Shown one piece after another: positions 8,791 to 17,254 of a DNA stretch of 64,000 bases. How positions within the stretch are numbered: the stretch's first letter is position 1; every line of letters begins with the position of its first letter. A program made the position numbers and the translations under genes. Below the pieces are notes generated by a model. The model was not told the origin of the DNA. It saw nothing but the letters and a program-made list of their open reading frames with translations, and searched no databases. The stretch covers positions 537,891 to 601,890 of the forward strand of contig NZ_JAJLQZ010000001.1 of NCBI RefSeq assembly GCF_020991375.1, in the 5' to 3' direction. This DNA is from Glycomyces amatae (GTDB lineage: Bacteria > Actinomycetota > Actinomycetes > Mycobacteriales > Micromonosporaceae).

Positions 8791-8839
8791 CCTATGAATG
8801 AAGGTGCAGGCGGCCGCCGCCTGCACCTTCATTCATAGG
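8791..8839. terminator. 49-bp perfect palindrome between convergent genes
   Basis: 24-bp arms (8791-8814 and 8816-8839) are perfect complements around one base at 8815, with no mismatch. It lies between the Rpn-like gene (+) and the immunity gene (-) and would fold identically on both strands, so a bidirectional terminator is the simplest reading. It is less GC-rich than other terminators here, with outer arms CCTATGAATGAAGG. Confidence 0.75.
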
Positions 8840-8848
8840 CTCGCGACA

Positions 8849-9310
8849 CTATTCGGGTCCGTGCGCGGGGATGCCCTCTATCCGACCGCGGTACGGGTGT
8901 CGCTTGTCCCAGGTCTGCTCCCACTGGAGCAGGTAGGCCTCGTGCTCCGGCAGGTCGGGCCGAAGGACCCGCGTGGTATCCGGCGACGGGGACCGGGTGA
9001 GCAGGAACCGCCAGTACCGCTCGAGCTCGGTCTTGACCTCGGCGATGGGATAGCGGGCCTCGGTGCCGTCGTAGTCGATCAGGATCAGCTCTGTCGGCGT
9101 GAAGGTCGCCTCCACGCTCTCGCCTTCCCAGTCACCAGAGGCGCCGGAGCCCTCCAAGACCTCTGAAACCGAGTCCAATGCGTCCAGCGCCACGGCGAAC
9201 TTCGCGCCGATCTCCATCGTGAGCCAGACGCCGAGCTTCACATAGTGCTTGTCGTCGAAGTCGAACTCCGGCGATCCGTACTGATCGACGTAGTACCTCG
9301 TTATCCCCAT
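8849..9310 (-). CDS. Probable immunity protein to the EndoU-like toxin
   Basis: 153 aa from the ATG at 9310, which has GAGG 6 nt upstream; an ATG at 9322 directly after the toxin stop is a weaker alternative. It is last in the toxin operon, the usual place for immunity. The N-terminus MGITRYYVDQYGSPEFDFDDKHYVKLGVWLTMEIGAKF and C-terminal block RPDLPEHEAYLLQWEQTWDKRHPYRGRIEGIPAHGPE match the orphan copy at 5970-6431. Strongly acidic middle, no signal peptide or membrane segment, so cytoplasmic, as expected for neutralising an intracellular nuclease. Confidence 0.65.
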   Translation of the reverse strand: MGITRYYVDQYGSPEFDFDDKHYVKLGVWLTMEIGAKFAVALDALDSVSEVLEGSGASGDWEGESVEATFTPTELILIDYDGTEARYPIAEVKTELERYWRFLLTRSPSPDTTRVLRPDLPEHEAYLLQWEQTWDKRHPYRGRIEGIPAHGPE

Positions 9311-9322
9311 TGCTGACCTCAT

Positions 9323-9886
9323 CTAGTCGATCACCGGATAGGCGGTCACGATACCGCCCGAGTTCGGGTCGTACCGGCCTTCAATCTTCAAGCCGTCCGG
9401 GCCGACACCCTTCCAGGTCCCCTTCGCGGGGTCGAGCGTGCCGTTCTTGAAAGCGCCCGACACGGCCCCGTCAATCTGCTGCGGCGTCCAGTGGTCGGGG
9501 TAGAAGGTGCTGCTGCCGCCGGGGCCCTTCTTGTCCGTCCAGACCATCTTCGACCCGTCCTTGCCCTTGCTCTGGTCGACCTCGAACTGGGTTCGGACGT
9601 CGTAAGCGCCGCTTGGATGAGTCTTGTTCGGTGGAGGGAGGATGCGGCGTCCAGGTATGTCCTGGCCCCCCGGCCGGTAGTGGTAACCGGTGCGGGTTCC
9701 GTACTTCCCCGGGCCGGAGCGCAGGCCGTTGAAGTGGGTGGTGCCACTGCTGCCCTGGAGCATGTGCTTGAGCTGGTGGGGTTCGAGCCGGTGGTTCGCG
9801 GCGCGCTTGTTCCGTTGGAAGTCCGATTTCTTCAGGAATTTCAGAGCGGCCCGCATCAGGCCGTTGCCGCCTTTGCCCTTCGCCAT
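9323..9886 (-). CDS. EndoU-like nuclease toxin domain protein
   Basis: 187 aa. The N-terminus is basic (KGKGGNGLMRAALKFLKKSDFQRNKRAANHRLEPHQLKHMLQG). The rest has the layout of bacterial EndoU toxins: His-containing segments TTHFNG and GYHYRPGG, a later STFYPDHWTPQQIDGAVSGAF segment, G-x-W-x-G...GLKIEGRY, and the closing TAYP motif. EndoU toxins cleave RNA; the catalytic His/His/Lys cannot be fixed without a structure. The ATG follows GGAGGCGTG and overlaps the upstream stop (TGATG). It lacks its own delivery domain, so the upstream CpnT-N-like protein probably provides it. Confidence 0.6.
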   Translation of the reverse strand: MAKGKGGNGLMRAALKFLKKSDFQRNKRAANHRLEPHQLKHMLQGSSGTTHFNGLRSGPGKYGTRTGYHYRPGGQDIPGRRILPPPNKTHPSGAYDVRTQFEVDQSKGKDGSKMVWTDKKGPGGSSTFYPDHWTPQQIDGAVSGAFKNGTLDPAKGTWKGVGPDGLKIEGRYDPNSGGIVTAYPVID

Positions 9887-10380
9887 CACGCCTCCATGAG
9901 CTTGAAGACGGCCTCTTGGATGAGGTTGCCGACGACGGTGCGGGCGAGCTGCTGGAAGACCGGGACTTGCAAGAGCGAGGCGCCGAAGGTGACCGCGGCC
10001 TGCGCTACCGCGATGGCTATCTGGACCGCCAGGATGATCAGCTGCACGATCACCATGATCTTCAGGACCAGGACGATGACCGCGCAGATGATCAGGCCGA
10101 CTCCGGCGATCATCGCGCCGATCGAGCCGTTGTCGAGGACCTTCGCGGGCCCGTCCTCACCCTCCCACCAGGTCTTGAACGCCTCGATGTCCTGGCCGAC
10201 CTGGTCGGTCCACGCCTGGGCGGCGTTGCCTCCCGCCTCGCCGAGGATGTCGCCGAGTTCGCCGCCGAAGTCCATCCACGCCTGGCTGAAGTCCATGAGG
10301 TTGTCCTCATTGGACTGAGGCCAGTCGAACCCGAGGATGCCCAGCAGGCCCGCCAGCTCCGAAGGCAGCATGATCGCCAT
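9886..10380 (-). CDS. WXG100-like / CpnT N-terminal-type membrane protein
   Basis: 164 aa. It begins MAIMLPSELAGLLGILGFDWPQSNEDNLMDFSQAWMDFGGEL, the pattern of the WXG100-like domain found at the N-terminus of CpnT (the Mycobacterium tuberculosis TNT toxin carrier). A long hydrophobic stretch (about residues 85-130) follows. In CpnT-type proteins this region is fused to the toxin; here it ends in a stop and the toxin is a separate, translationally coupled gene. A role in type VII-linked export of the toxin is inferred. Confidence 0.65.
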   Translation of the reverse strand: MAIMLPSELAGLLGILGFDWPQSNEDNLMDFSQAWMDFGGELGDILGEAGGNAAQAWTDQVGQDIEAFKTWWEGEDGPAKVLDNGSIGAMIAGVGLIICAVIVLVLKIMVIVQLIILAVQIAIAVAQAAVTFGASLLQVPVFQQLARTVVGNLIQEAVFKLMEA

Positions 10381-10709
10381 CAGGAGCCCCCGTCCAGATT
10401 CGCCGAGAGCTGAATGAACGCCTGCGCGATCTCGTTGTCCGCGTTCAGGTGCTGCGCGGCGAAATCGCGCACGTCGAAGCCCGCGTCGGCCATCGACCGC
10501 GCCGCCTCCTGGAAGCACTCCTTCGCCCACTCGAAGACCTCGGTGTGGGCCTGCTCGATCAGGCCGCCGATCTCGTCGCTACCGCACGCCTCGGTGACGC
10601 CCTCGATGCTGGACGCGAACCGGTCCACGGCCGCGAAGAACCGCTCCGCCGTGCCTTCGATGCCCTGCCCCGCCCGGTCCAGGCCCTCGGGGTCGATCTG
10701 GAGGTTCAC
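10380..10709 (-). CDS. WXG100/ESAT-6-like type VII secretion protein
   Basis: 109 aa from a GTG in a GTGA overlap. It is a two-helix protein of WXG100 length (VNLQIDPEGLDRAGQGIEGTAERFFAAVDRF...ACGSDEIGGLIEQAHTEVFEWAKECFQEAARSMADAGFDVRDFAAQHLNADNEIAQAF). The classical W-x-G turn is replaced by a CGSDEIG turn, as in many actinobacterial ESX-like substrates and chaperones. It is one of five co-directional, overlapping genes and is expected to act with the CpnT-N-like protein. Confidence 0.65.
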   Translation of the reverse strand: MNLQIDPEGLDRAGQGIEGTAERFFAAVDRFASSIEGVTEACGSDEIGGLIEQAHTEVFEWAKECFQEAARSMADAGFDVRDFAAQHLNADNEIAQAFIQLSANLDGGS

Positions 10710-11137
10710 TCGTCCACGCCCTTGCTCTGCGCGGCGGTCCGCACGATCCGGGTATGCGACTCGGCCAGCGTCGACATGAACGAGGAGAGCCGCTGCACCG
10801 ACTGCTGCTGGATCTCCTCCACCTTCTCGGTCAGCGCGTCGAGGTCGACCGCTCCGGGCACACCGGCCTGCTCGCGGGCCTTGTCGAGCGCGGCGTTGAC
10901 CCCCGCGGTGATCTCCTCGCCCAGGTACTCCCTGCTGAGGCGCACCGCGCGCGGGTCGACGATCTCGACCGCGACCTTGCCCGCCAGCGTCGCCGTCACC
11001 CGCACCATGCCCTCGGCCGCCTCGACCTCGACCGTCGCGGCCCCCGCCTCCTCTTGCGCCCGTTGCCCGTCCTTCGCGATCTGAAGGGCCTGCGCCAGTG
11101 CATCGGTGATACCGGAGGACTCGGATGCGGCACTCAT
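10706..11137 (-). CDS. YbaB/EbfC-like protein at head of toxin operon
   Basis: 143 aa. Central beta-strands followed by long helices (AATVEVEAAEGMVRVTATLAGKVAVEIVDPRAVRLSREYLGEEITAGVNAALDKAREQA) match the YbaB/EbfC nucleoid-associated fold, with an extra C-terminal helix. YbaB-like proteins commonly precede WXG100 genes in actinobacterial secretion and toxin loci, where their role is unknown. The start at 11137 has GAGGAGC upstream. First gene of the five-gene operon running to 8849. Confidence 0.7.
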   Translation of the reverse strand: MSAASESSGITDALAQALQIAKDGQRAQEEAGAATVEVEAAEGMVRVTATLAGKVAVEIVDPRAVRLSREYLGEEITAGVNAALDKAREQAGVPGAVDLDALTEKVEEIQQQSVQRLSSFMSTLAESHTRIVRTAAQSKGVDE

Positions 11138-11306
11138 GGAAGCTCCTCGGAGGTGGTTCGGCGCCAAGGCCGTCTGCGGTCGACTGACGGTAGCAAGCCG
11201 GTACAAGCCGCAGGGGTCCGGCGGCGACGGCGAGTGAGTGCCGCGACCGCGCCGCCGCACGGCCACCGGTTCGTGAACAGTGGTCGCGTGCCGTCACAAT
11301 GATCCC

Positions 11307-11849
11307 ATGGAAACCTTCACCGCCCCTGAGAAGATGAGCCGTGGCATGCGCCGCAACGGCGTCATGATCTGCGCGTTCTTCGGCCTCGGCTGGTTCATCG
11401 GCGGCGCCGGCATTCTCACGGGCCCGGTGTACTGGGTCGGCTTCGCCCTGGCCGCCGCCGTGAGCATCGGCCTCGTCGTCGCGGTCCACCGGGTCGAGTC
11501 GGCCCGCGAGCGCCCCCGCGAGCTGCCGAAGCACTGGGGGCGCAGCTACGGGATCTGGATCGCCTTCGAGGTCGTGCTCATCGCCGCCGCGATCGTCCTG
11601 TGCAACGCCCTCGACCTCGTCGACTTCCTGCCCGGGGTCATCGCCGTCATCGTCGGCCTGCACTTCATCCCGCTGGCCCCGGCCTTCGACGAGCCCAAGT
11701 ACAAGTGGACCGGGTACGCCATGACCGCCGCCGGCCTCGGGGGCGTCGCCGGCGGTCTCGACGGGGTCTCGCTCGGGGGCGCCATCGCCGGCTTCGGCAG
11801 CGCCGTCGTCCTGTGGACCACCGGTTTCGCGGTCCTCAAGCGCGGCTGA
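11307..11849 (+). CDS. Conserved membrane protein, about five TM segments
   Basis: 180 aa, about five hydrophobic helices, N-terminal METFTAPEKMSRGMRRNGVMICAFFGLGWFIGGAG. No family assigned. The -10-like CACAAT (11295-11300) ends 6 nt before the ATG, so the mRNA is probably leaderless; an in-frame GTG at 11280 is not needed. Its 3' end overlaps the convergent amidohydrolase by 14 bp. Confidence 0.7.
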   Translation: METFTAPEKMSRGMRRNGVMICAFFGLGWFIGGAGILTGPVYWVGFALAAAVSIGLVVAVHRVESARERPRELPKHWGRSYGIWIAFEVVLIAAAIVLCNALDLVDFLPGVIAVIVGLHFIPLAPAFDEPKYKWTGYAMTAAGLGGVAGGLDGVSLGGAIAGFGSAVVLWTTGFAVLKRG

Positions 11850-13071
11850 GCCGGTCCACCTTGGCCTCGCCGCCCTGCACGACCAGCTTCAGGTGCGTGT
11901 CGGGGTCGGTGAGCACGGCCAGGTCCTCGAGCGGGTTCCCGTCCACGACCAGCATGTCCGCCAGCGCGCCCGGCGCGATCCGCCCGATCCGGCCCTCCTC
12001 GCCGAGGAGCCTCGCGGCGGTGACGGTGGCCGACCGGACCACGTCCACCGCGGGCAGCACCGCGCCGCGGATCCTGAACTCCTCCAACTGGTGCCGCCGC
12101 ATCCCGCCGAGCAGGTCCGAGCCGTAGCAGAGGTTCACGCCCGCCTCGTGCGCCAGCTCCAGGGCCCGCAGCCCCGCGTCGAGCACGAGCGCGTTCTTGC
12201 GCAGGCTCCCTTCGGGGAGCCCGTACTCGGCCCCCTCGACGGCCATCCGCCGGTACGTCACGAGGGTCGGCACCAGGAACGCGCCGTGCTCCAGAAAAAG
12301 CTCCACACTGGACTCGTCGAGCAGGTTGCCGTGCTCGATGGAGCGCACGCCCGCCGCCAGGCCCCGGTTGATCGCGCGGGCGGTGTACGCGTGCCCGGCG
12401 ACGTACCGGTTGGCGGCCTCGGCCTCCTCGACGATCGCGCGGATCTCCTCGGTCGAGAACTGGGTCGAGTCGATCCGGTCGGTCGGTGAGGCCACCCCGC
12501 CCGACAGCATGACCTTGACGTGGTGCGCGCCGGTGCGCAGCTGCTCGCGGGCGGCCCGGCGCACCTCGTCGACGCCGTCGCAGACCACGCCCATGTCGGG
12601 GCAGCAGTGGTGGTCGTCGCGCACGCCGCGCCCGCGCGGGCGCATGTCCGTGTGCCCGCCGGTCTGCGAGAGCGCCTTGCCGCCGTAGTGGATCCGGGGC
12701 CCGTCGATGAGGCCCTCGGCGACCGCGTCGTGGATGCCGAAGTCGGCCCCGCCCGGGTCGCGCACCGTGGTGAACCCGCGGTGGAGCATCGCGCGCAGCT
12801 CGACCGCGGCCGTGGCCGCGATGTACGCGGGCGACTGGTCGGACATGCCCGACAGGTCGGCGCTGTGGGCGTTGACGTGGACGTGGCAGTCGACCAGGCC
12901 CGGCATGAGGGTCCTCCCGGCGAGGTCGACGACCCGCGCGCCCTCGGGGGCCTCGACGTCGGCGCCGACGGCGGCGACCTCCCCGCCGCGCACCAGCACC
13001 CGCTGCCCCGCGGTGACGGTCCCCGCCTCGGGGTCGAGCAGCGCGGCCCGGTCGTAGAGCACCTCGGTCAT
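11836..13071 (-). CDS. Amidohydrolase family protein (imidazolonepropionase/prolidase-like)
   Basis: 411 aa from the ATG at 13071, which has GGAGGAG upstream. Metal-dependent TIM-barrel hydrolase: the H-x-H motif is in LMPGLVDCHVHVNAHS (about residues 60-64), a metal-bridging Lys lies in HHVKVMLSGG, a His in VAGHAYT, another His in RSIEHGN, and the catalytic Asp in CYGSDLLGG. The N- and C-terminal strands complete the composite beta-sandwich (ADMLVVDGNPLEDLAVL). The pattern fits the cytoplasmic amidohydrolases related to Xaa-Pro dipeptidases; the substrate is unknown. Confidence 0.85.
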   Translation of the reverse strand: MTEVLYDRAALLDPEAGTVTAGQRVLVRGGEVAAVGADVEAPEGARVVDLAGRTLMPGLVDCHVHVNAHSADLSGMSDQSPAYIAATAAVELRAMLHRGFTTVRDPGGADFGIHDAVAEGLIDGPRIHYGGKALSQTGGHTDMRPRGRGVRDDHHCCPDMGVVCDGVDEVRRAAREQLRTGAHHVKVMLSGGVASPTDRIDSTQFSTEEIRAIVEEAEAANRYVAGHAYTARAINRGLAAGVRSIEHGNLLDESSVELFLEHGAFLVPTLVTYRRMAVEGAEYGLPEGSLRKNALVLDAGLRALELAHEAGVNLCYGSDLLGGMRRHQLEEFRIRGAVLPAVDVVRSATVTAARLLGEEGRIGRIAPGALADMLVVDGNPLEDLAVLTDPDTHLKLVVQGGEAKVDRLSRA

Positions 13072-13224
13072 CGTCGCCTCCTCCATGTCCTAGCCGCACG
13101 GCTAGCGTCCCGTACCAATATGCCGGAGGAACCGGTACGGTCGGACCCGGGCCCGGGCGATGACTTCCGGCGCCCCGGATCGTCTGCACCGGTGACCCCT
13201 GCAGCGCACGAGAGAGCGAGTGAC

Positions 13225-13710
13225 ATGTCCTATCCCGAACCGCGGTACTTCGGCGACGGCGAGATGAACGCGCAGTTCCGGCCCGCCGGCGCCCCCGCCG
13301 ACCTGACCTACCCCAACGGCGGCTCCGCCGGCTACCTCGCCACCGGCGCCACCACGAACGGCCAGTTCGGGCTCTACCAGTGGAACATGAGCGGCGCCCG
13401 CTCCGGGCCCGACCCGCACTTCCACCGCACCATCTCCGAGTCCTTCTACATCCTCTCGGGGACCATCAGGATCTACAACGGCGCCAAGTGGGTCGACCAC
13501 GAGCCCGGCGACTTCGTGCACGTCCCCGAGGGCGGCGTCCACGGTTTCCGCAACGAGTCCGGCGAGCCCGCCTCGATGCTCCTCATGTTCCACCCCGGCG
13601 CGCCCCGCGAGGCCTACTTCGAGGGCCTGCTGACGATCGGGGAGCTCTCGGACGAGGAGCGCAAGGCCTTCTTCGCCGAGCACGACAACTTCTGGATCGA
13701 GGAGGACTAG
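13225..13710 (+). CDS. Cupin domain protein
   Basis: 161 aa with one cupin barrel. Metal ligands are in PDPHFHRTISESFYILSG (H65, H67 and a Glu about residue 71) with the second motif PGDFVHVPEGGVHGFRN (His about 112). The C-terminal helix EAYFEGLLTIGELSDEERKAFFAEH is common to quercetinase-like cupins of actinomycetes. Activity unassigned. A ribosome binding site (GAGAGCGAG) precedes the ATG. The stop overlaps the convergent gene's stop by 4 bp. Confidence 0.8.
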   Translation: MSYPEPRYFGDGEMNAQFRPAGAPADLTYPNGGSAGYLATGATTNGQFGLYQWNMSGARSGPDPHFHRTISESFYILSGTIRIYNGAKWVDHEPGDFVHVPEGGVHGFRNESGEPASMLLMFHPGAPREAYFEGLLTIGELSDEERKAFFAEHDNFWIEED

Positions 13711-14426
13711 GGCAGCAGCAGCGCGTACTCGCGCAGGTGCCTCTCGAAGCCGGGCACGACCCCGACCTCGAGGATCACCTCGTCGAGGTGCTGGAACGGC
13801 CCCAGGCGCTCCACGCGCTCGCGGACCTGCCGCGCGGTCGCCTCGTTGAACCCCGGCAGGTCCCGCAGGGCCTCCACGGGCGCGTGGTTGAGGTCGACCA
13901 GGCCGCCGTCGTCGAGCTTCCGCGGCAGGTCGGGGCGGCCGACGCCGCTGCGCTTGGCCAGGGCCGGGTCGCCTTCGGCGAGCCGCCGGGCGTCCTCGCG
14001 CAGCCGCGAGGCCCGGTCGAGCGTCGGCGCGACCCAGTCCGGCTCGCCGGAAGGGCGCGCGGGCGCCTGCGGGCGCGGCGCCTCCCGCGGCGCCCACACA
14101 TGCCCGCGGATCGCGAGCAGGTGGACCGCCGCCCCGAACGTGGAGGCCGCCAGCACCGCGAACGCGCTCCACAGCGCCCACTCGGGCGTCTCGCCCACGT
14201 CGAACGGCAGGATGAGCGCGAAGAACCCCAGGAACGCGGCCGTGTAGGCCACCAGCGGGGCCACCGTGACCGGAGACGGGCGCCGCCCGGCGGCGACGCC
14301 GAACGCCAGCGGCGCGCCGGCGCCGGGCACCAGGACCGGCAGCAGCGCCCACAGGAGCGTGGCCGCCCCCGGGCCGCCCGAAGGCAGCGGCGGGCGGGCG
14401 TCGGCGGGCGGGGGCGTCGCGGGCAT
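13707..14426 (-). CDS. Membrane protein with C-terminal helix-hairpin-helix domain
   Basis: 239 aa. Three or four N-terminal hydrophobic helices (residues 20-110), a Pro/Arg-rich linker, then a ComEA-like HhH motif (LVDLNHAPVEALRDLPGFNEATARQVRERVERLGPFQHLDEVI) that could bind DNA non-specifically. Unlike ComEA the membrane part is multi-span. TACCAT (14438-14433) lies 6 nt upstream of the ATG, suggesting leaderless expression. Function unknown. Confidence 0.75.
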   Translation of the reverse strand: MPATPPPADARPPLPSGGPGAATLLWALLPVLVPGAGAPLAFGVAAGRRPSPVTVAPLVAYTAAFLGFFALILPFDVGETPEWALWSAFAVLAASTFGAAVHLLAIRGHVWAPREAPRPQAPARPSGEPDWVAPTLDRASRLREDARRLAEGDPALAKRSGVGRPDLPRKLDDGGLVDLNHAPVEALRDLPGFNEATARQVRERVERLGPFQHLDEVILEVGVVPGFERHLREYALLLP

Positions 14427-14479
14427 GACCCGATGGTATCGACCCGGTGCGCGCCCGGCCGCGGACGAAGCGGCACGGC

Positions 14480-14509
14480 GAAGGGCCGGGCGAAGCCGCC
14501 CGGCCCTTC
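14480..14509 (-). terminator. Terminator of the sucCD operon
   Basis: 13-bp perfect stem (14480-14492 with 14497-14509), loop GCTT on the minus strand, 13 bp past the sucD stop. Confidence 0.85.
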
Positions 14510-14521
14510 ACTGCGGCTGTC

Positions 14522-15409
14522 CTAGAGGTTCTCGATGACCTCGCGCATCAGCCGGGCGGTCTCGCTCGGGGTCTTGCCGACCTTGACGCCGGCGGCCTCG
14601 AGGGCCTCCTTCTTCGACTCGGCGGTCCCGGCCGAACCGGAGATGATGGCGCCCGCGTGGCCCATCGTCTTGCCCTCGGGGGCGGTGAAGCCCGCGATGT
14701 AGCCGACCACGGGCTTGGTCACGTTGGCCTTGATGTACTCGGCCGCGCGCTCCTCGGCGTCGCCGCCGATCTCGCCGATCATGACGATCGCCTTGGTCTC
14801 CGGGTCCTCCTCGAACGCCTTGAGGCAGTCGATGTGGGTGGTCCCGATGACCGGGTCGCCGCCGATGCCGACGGAGGTCGAGAAGCCGATGTCCCGCAGC
14901 TCGTACATGAGCTGGTAGGTCAGCGTGCCCGACTTGGAGACGAGGCCGATCGGGCCCGCGCCGGTGATGTCGGCGGGGGTGATGCCCGCGTTCGACTTGC
15001 CGGGGCTGGCGATGCCGGGGCAGTTCGGGCCCACGATGCGGGTCTTGTTGCCCTTGGACTCGGCGTGGTTCCAGAACGCGACCGAGTCGTGCACCGGGAT
15101 GCCCTCGGTGATCACGATGACCAGCTCGATCTCGGCGTCGATCGCCTCGACCACGGCGGCCTTGGAGAAGGCCGGGGGCACGAACACGACCGAGGCGTTC
15201 GCGCCGGTCTCGGCCATGGCCTCGGACACGGAGGCGAACACCGGCAGGCTCACGCCGTCGACGTCGACCTTGGTGCCGGCCTTGCGCGGGTTCACGCCGC
15301 CGACGATCTCGGTGCCGGCCTTGAGCATGCGGCGGGTGTGCTTCATGCCCTCGGAGCCGGTCATGCCCTGGACGATGACCTTGCTGTTCTCGTTGAGGAA
15401 GATCGCCAT
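14522..15409 (-). CDS. sucD: Succinyl-CoA synthetase (ADP-forming) alpha subunit
   Basis: 295 aa, full length. It makes succinyl-CoA from succinate, CoA and ATP, or the reverse, in the TCA cycle, as a complex with SucC. The CoA-binding Rossmann domain is N-terminal ([28 protein letters not shown]). The phosphohistidine loop is [17 protein letters not shown], with H251 the phosphorylated residue. It follows sucC by 4 bp and ends at a strong terminator, so the two subunits are made from one mRNA. Confidence 0.97.
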   Translation of the reverse strand: MAIFLNENSKVIVQGMTGSEGMKHTRRMLKAGTEIVGGVNPRKAGTKVDVDGVSLPVFASVSEAMAETGANASVVFVPPAFSKAAVVEAIDAEIELVIVITEGIPVHDSVAFWNHAESKGNKTRIVGPNCPGIASPGKSNAGITPADITGAGPIGLVSKSGTLTYQLMYELRDIGFSTSVGIGGDPVIGTTHIDCLKAFEEDPETKAIVMIGEIGGDAEERAAEYIKANVTKPVVGYIAGFTAPEGKTMGHAGAIISGSAGTAESKKEALEAAGVKVGKTPSETARLMREVIENL

Positions 15410-15413
15410 CGGA

Positions 15414-16592
15414 CTAGGCCTCCTGGTTCGCGAGCTCAGCGGCCTTGTCGGCTGCGGCGTCCATGGTCTCGACCACGGTGATGAGCGGGTGGTTCGCGTC
15501 GGCGAGGATCTTGCGACCGGCCTCGGCGTTGTTGCCGTCGATGCGGGCGACGAGCGGCTTGGTGACGTCCTCGCCGCGGTCGGCGAGGGTCTGGAGGGCG
15601 CCGAGGATGCCGTTGGCGACCTCGTCGCAGGCGGTGATGCCGCCGAAGATGTTCACGAACACGCTCTTGACCTGCGGGTCCGACAGGACCACTTCGAGGC
15701 CGTTCGCCATGACCGCGGCGGAGGCGCCGCCGCCGATGTCGAGGAAGTTCGCGGGCTTGACGCCGCCGTGCCGCTCGCCGGCGTACGACACGACGTCCAG
15801 CGTGGACATGACGAGGCCGGCGCCGTTGCCGATGATGCCGACCGCGCCGTCGAGCTTGACGTAGTTCAGACCGGAGTCCTTGGCGCGCTGCTCGAGCGGG
15901 TCGACCGCGGACTTGTCCTCGAACTCGGCGTGCTCGGGGTGGCGGAAGCCGGCGTTCTCGTCGAGGGTGACCTTCGCGTCGAGCGCGAGGACCTTCCCCT
16001 CGGGCGTGCGCACGAGCGGGTTGACCTCGACCAGGGTGGCGTCCTCGGCCACGAAGGCGTCCCACAGCTTCACGAACACGTCGACGAGCTGGTCGCGCAG
16101 GTCCTCGGGGAACCCGGCCTGGTCGAAGATCTCGTTCGCGACCTCCGGGGTGACGCCGACGCCGGCGTCGATGGGGCGCTTGACGACCTTCTCGGGGTCG
16201 GTGTGGGCGACCTCTTCGATCTCCATGCCGCCCGCGACGGAGGCGATGCACAGGAAGGTGCGGTTCGCGCGGTCGAGCAGGTAGGAGTAGTAGTACTCCT
16301 GGTCGATGTCGGCGGTCACCGTGAGCATGACCTTCTCGACGGTGTGGCCCTTGATGTCCATGCCGAGGATGTTCCCGGCGTGGGTCTCGACCTCGGCGAC
16401 GGTGTCGGCGAGTTTGACGCCGCCCGCCTTGCCTCGGCCGCCGACCTTCACCTGTGCCTTGACGACCACCCGGTCGCCGAGGCGCTCGGCGAGCTCCACG
16501 GCCTCCTGCTGGGTGGTGGCGACGCCGCCGTCCAGTACCGGCACGCTGTGCCGGGCGAACAGTGCGCGGCCCTGGTATTCGTACAGATCCAC
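15414..16592 (-). CDS. sucC: Succinyl-CoA synthetase (ADP-forming) beta subunit
   Basis: 392 aa from a GTG start (GTGGAG lies about 14 nt upstream). N-terminal ATP-grasp domain ([20 protein letters not shown]...[20 protein letters not shown]) and C-terminal flavodoxin-like domain ([14 protein letters not shown]...[42 protein letters not shown]). It is the first gene of the sucCD operon. The long upstream region (to 17254) carries three hairpins with a shared loop that could be part of its leader. Confidence 0.97.
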   Translation of the reverse strand: MDLYEYQGRALFARHSVPVLDGGVATTQQEAVELAERLGDRVVVKAQVKVGGRGKAGGVKLADTVAEVETHAGNILGMDIKGHTVEKVMLTVTADIDQEYYYSYLLDRANRTFLCIASVAGGMEIEEVAHTDPEKVVKRPIDAGVGVTPEVANEIFDQAGFPEDLRDQLVDVFVKLWDAFVAEDATLVEVNPLVRTPEGKVLALDAKVTLDENAGFRHPEHAEFEDKSAVDPLEQRAKDSGLNYVKLDGAVGIIGNGAGLVMSTLDVVSYAGERHGGVKPANFLDIGGGASAAVMANGLEVVLSDPQVKSVFVNIFGGITACDEVANGILGALQTLADRGEDVTKPLVARIDGNNAEAGRKILADANHPLITVVETMDAAADKAAELANQEA

Positions 16593-17254
16593 TGTAGAGT
16601 CCGCTCCACTAGCTAGTCTTCTTTGACCGGGCGCCCTGGTGCCTCCCGCTCGCGGCCCGGTGCGGGCCGCGGTCTCGGCGAACCGGGTCCGGCGATCGGG
16701 GACGGGTACAGGTGCCCGTTATCGCAGGGTAACCCCCGGCAGCGGGCCGATACCCCTGGCAGGGCGCCGGTGTGACGAGTCAGGCTGAAAACCCGTTGAC
16801 ACGGGCCGGTACAGGGCCTTCACGGTCCGTCGCCGGCGAAGTGAGCGCCGCGGCGCCCGGACCGGGCGGTGGAGCGGGGTGCGGGAGCGGGGGCACAGAG
16901 GCGGGGACCGGACGCACCCCTCAGGCGTCCGGTCCCCTTAGCGGGAACCAAGCCCACCCCTCAAAGGCTTGATTCCCTTAGGCACGATGCCCTATCGCCA
17001 CCCCTCAATCGACAGGGCATCGGCAGTTTGTGGCATAGCTCTACATTGCGAGCTTTGCGGTTTGCGATTCGATCGGTAAGTGAACTTCCGGTGTCCTCGC
17101 GGTCGTGCTCATTGGGGGCCTTTCGGCCCCTGCCGATGCGTCCTGCGCGGTGTTCCCACTGCGCCTGACACTAATAAGAACGAGGGCCCCGACGGCCGGT
17201 TACGGTCTCCCGGAAGTTTTTTTGGCCTCGAACATCGGCCCAGCTCAAGGGCGT
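16593..17254. other. 660-bp non-coding spacer upstream of sucC
   Basis: No convincing coding frame. From sucC outward on the minus strand it holds about 300 bp of GC-rich leader, the three-hairpin block (16903-17022), a less GC-rich stretch (about 17023-17100), and a short hairpin GGGGCC-GAAA-GGCCCC (17130-17115 on the minus strand) with a GNRA tetraloop. A run of seven T at about 17216-17222 on the plus strand has no good stem in front of it. The spacer is both downstream of the B12-binding gene and upstream of sucC on the same strand. Confidence 0.7.
16903..17022 (-). ncRNA. Three tandem hairpins with an invariant UGAGGGGU loop (candidate cis-regulatory RNA)
   Basis: Hairpins at 16903-16937 (13-bp stem), 16943-16977 (12 bp) and 16985-17022 (13 bp) are 5-8 bp apart. 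Their stems have unrelated sequences but all pair, while every loop contains TGAGGGGT on the minus strand. The second and third stems each have one pair that is G-U on the minus strand but A-C on the plus strand, so the functional strand is minus, the strand of sucCD. This pattern (variable stems, fixed loop) indicates selection on an RNA shape that presents the loop. The partner is unknown. Confidence 0.7.

Noticed and set aside
5970..11137. Prophage or integrative element
   Set aside because: No integrase, transposase, terminal repeats, tRNA target or phage structural genes; only an accessory gene patch.
16903..17022. CRISPR-like array (regular spacing of a short common sequence)
   Set aside because: The common part is only 8-9 nt and each unit is a self-complementary hairpin; CRISPR repeats are longer and identical, with unique non-pairing spacers. 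No cas genes are present.
17216..17222. Seven-T run as an intrinsic terminator on the plus strand
   Set aside because: No convincing GC-rich stem directly precedes it and no plus-strand gene ends nearby.
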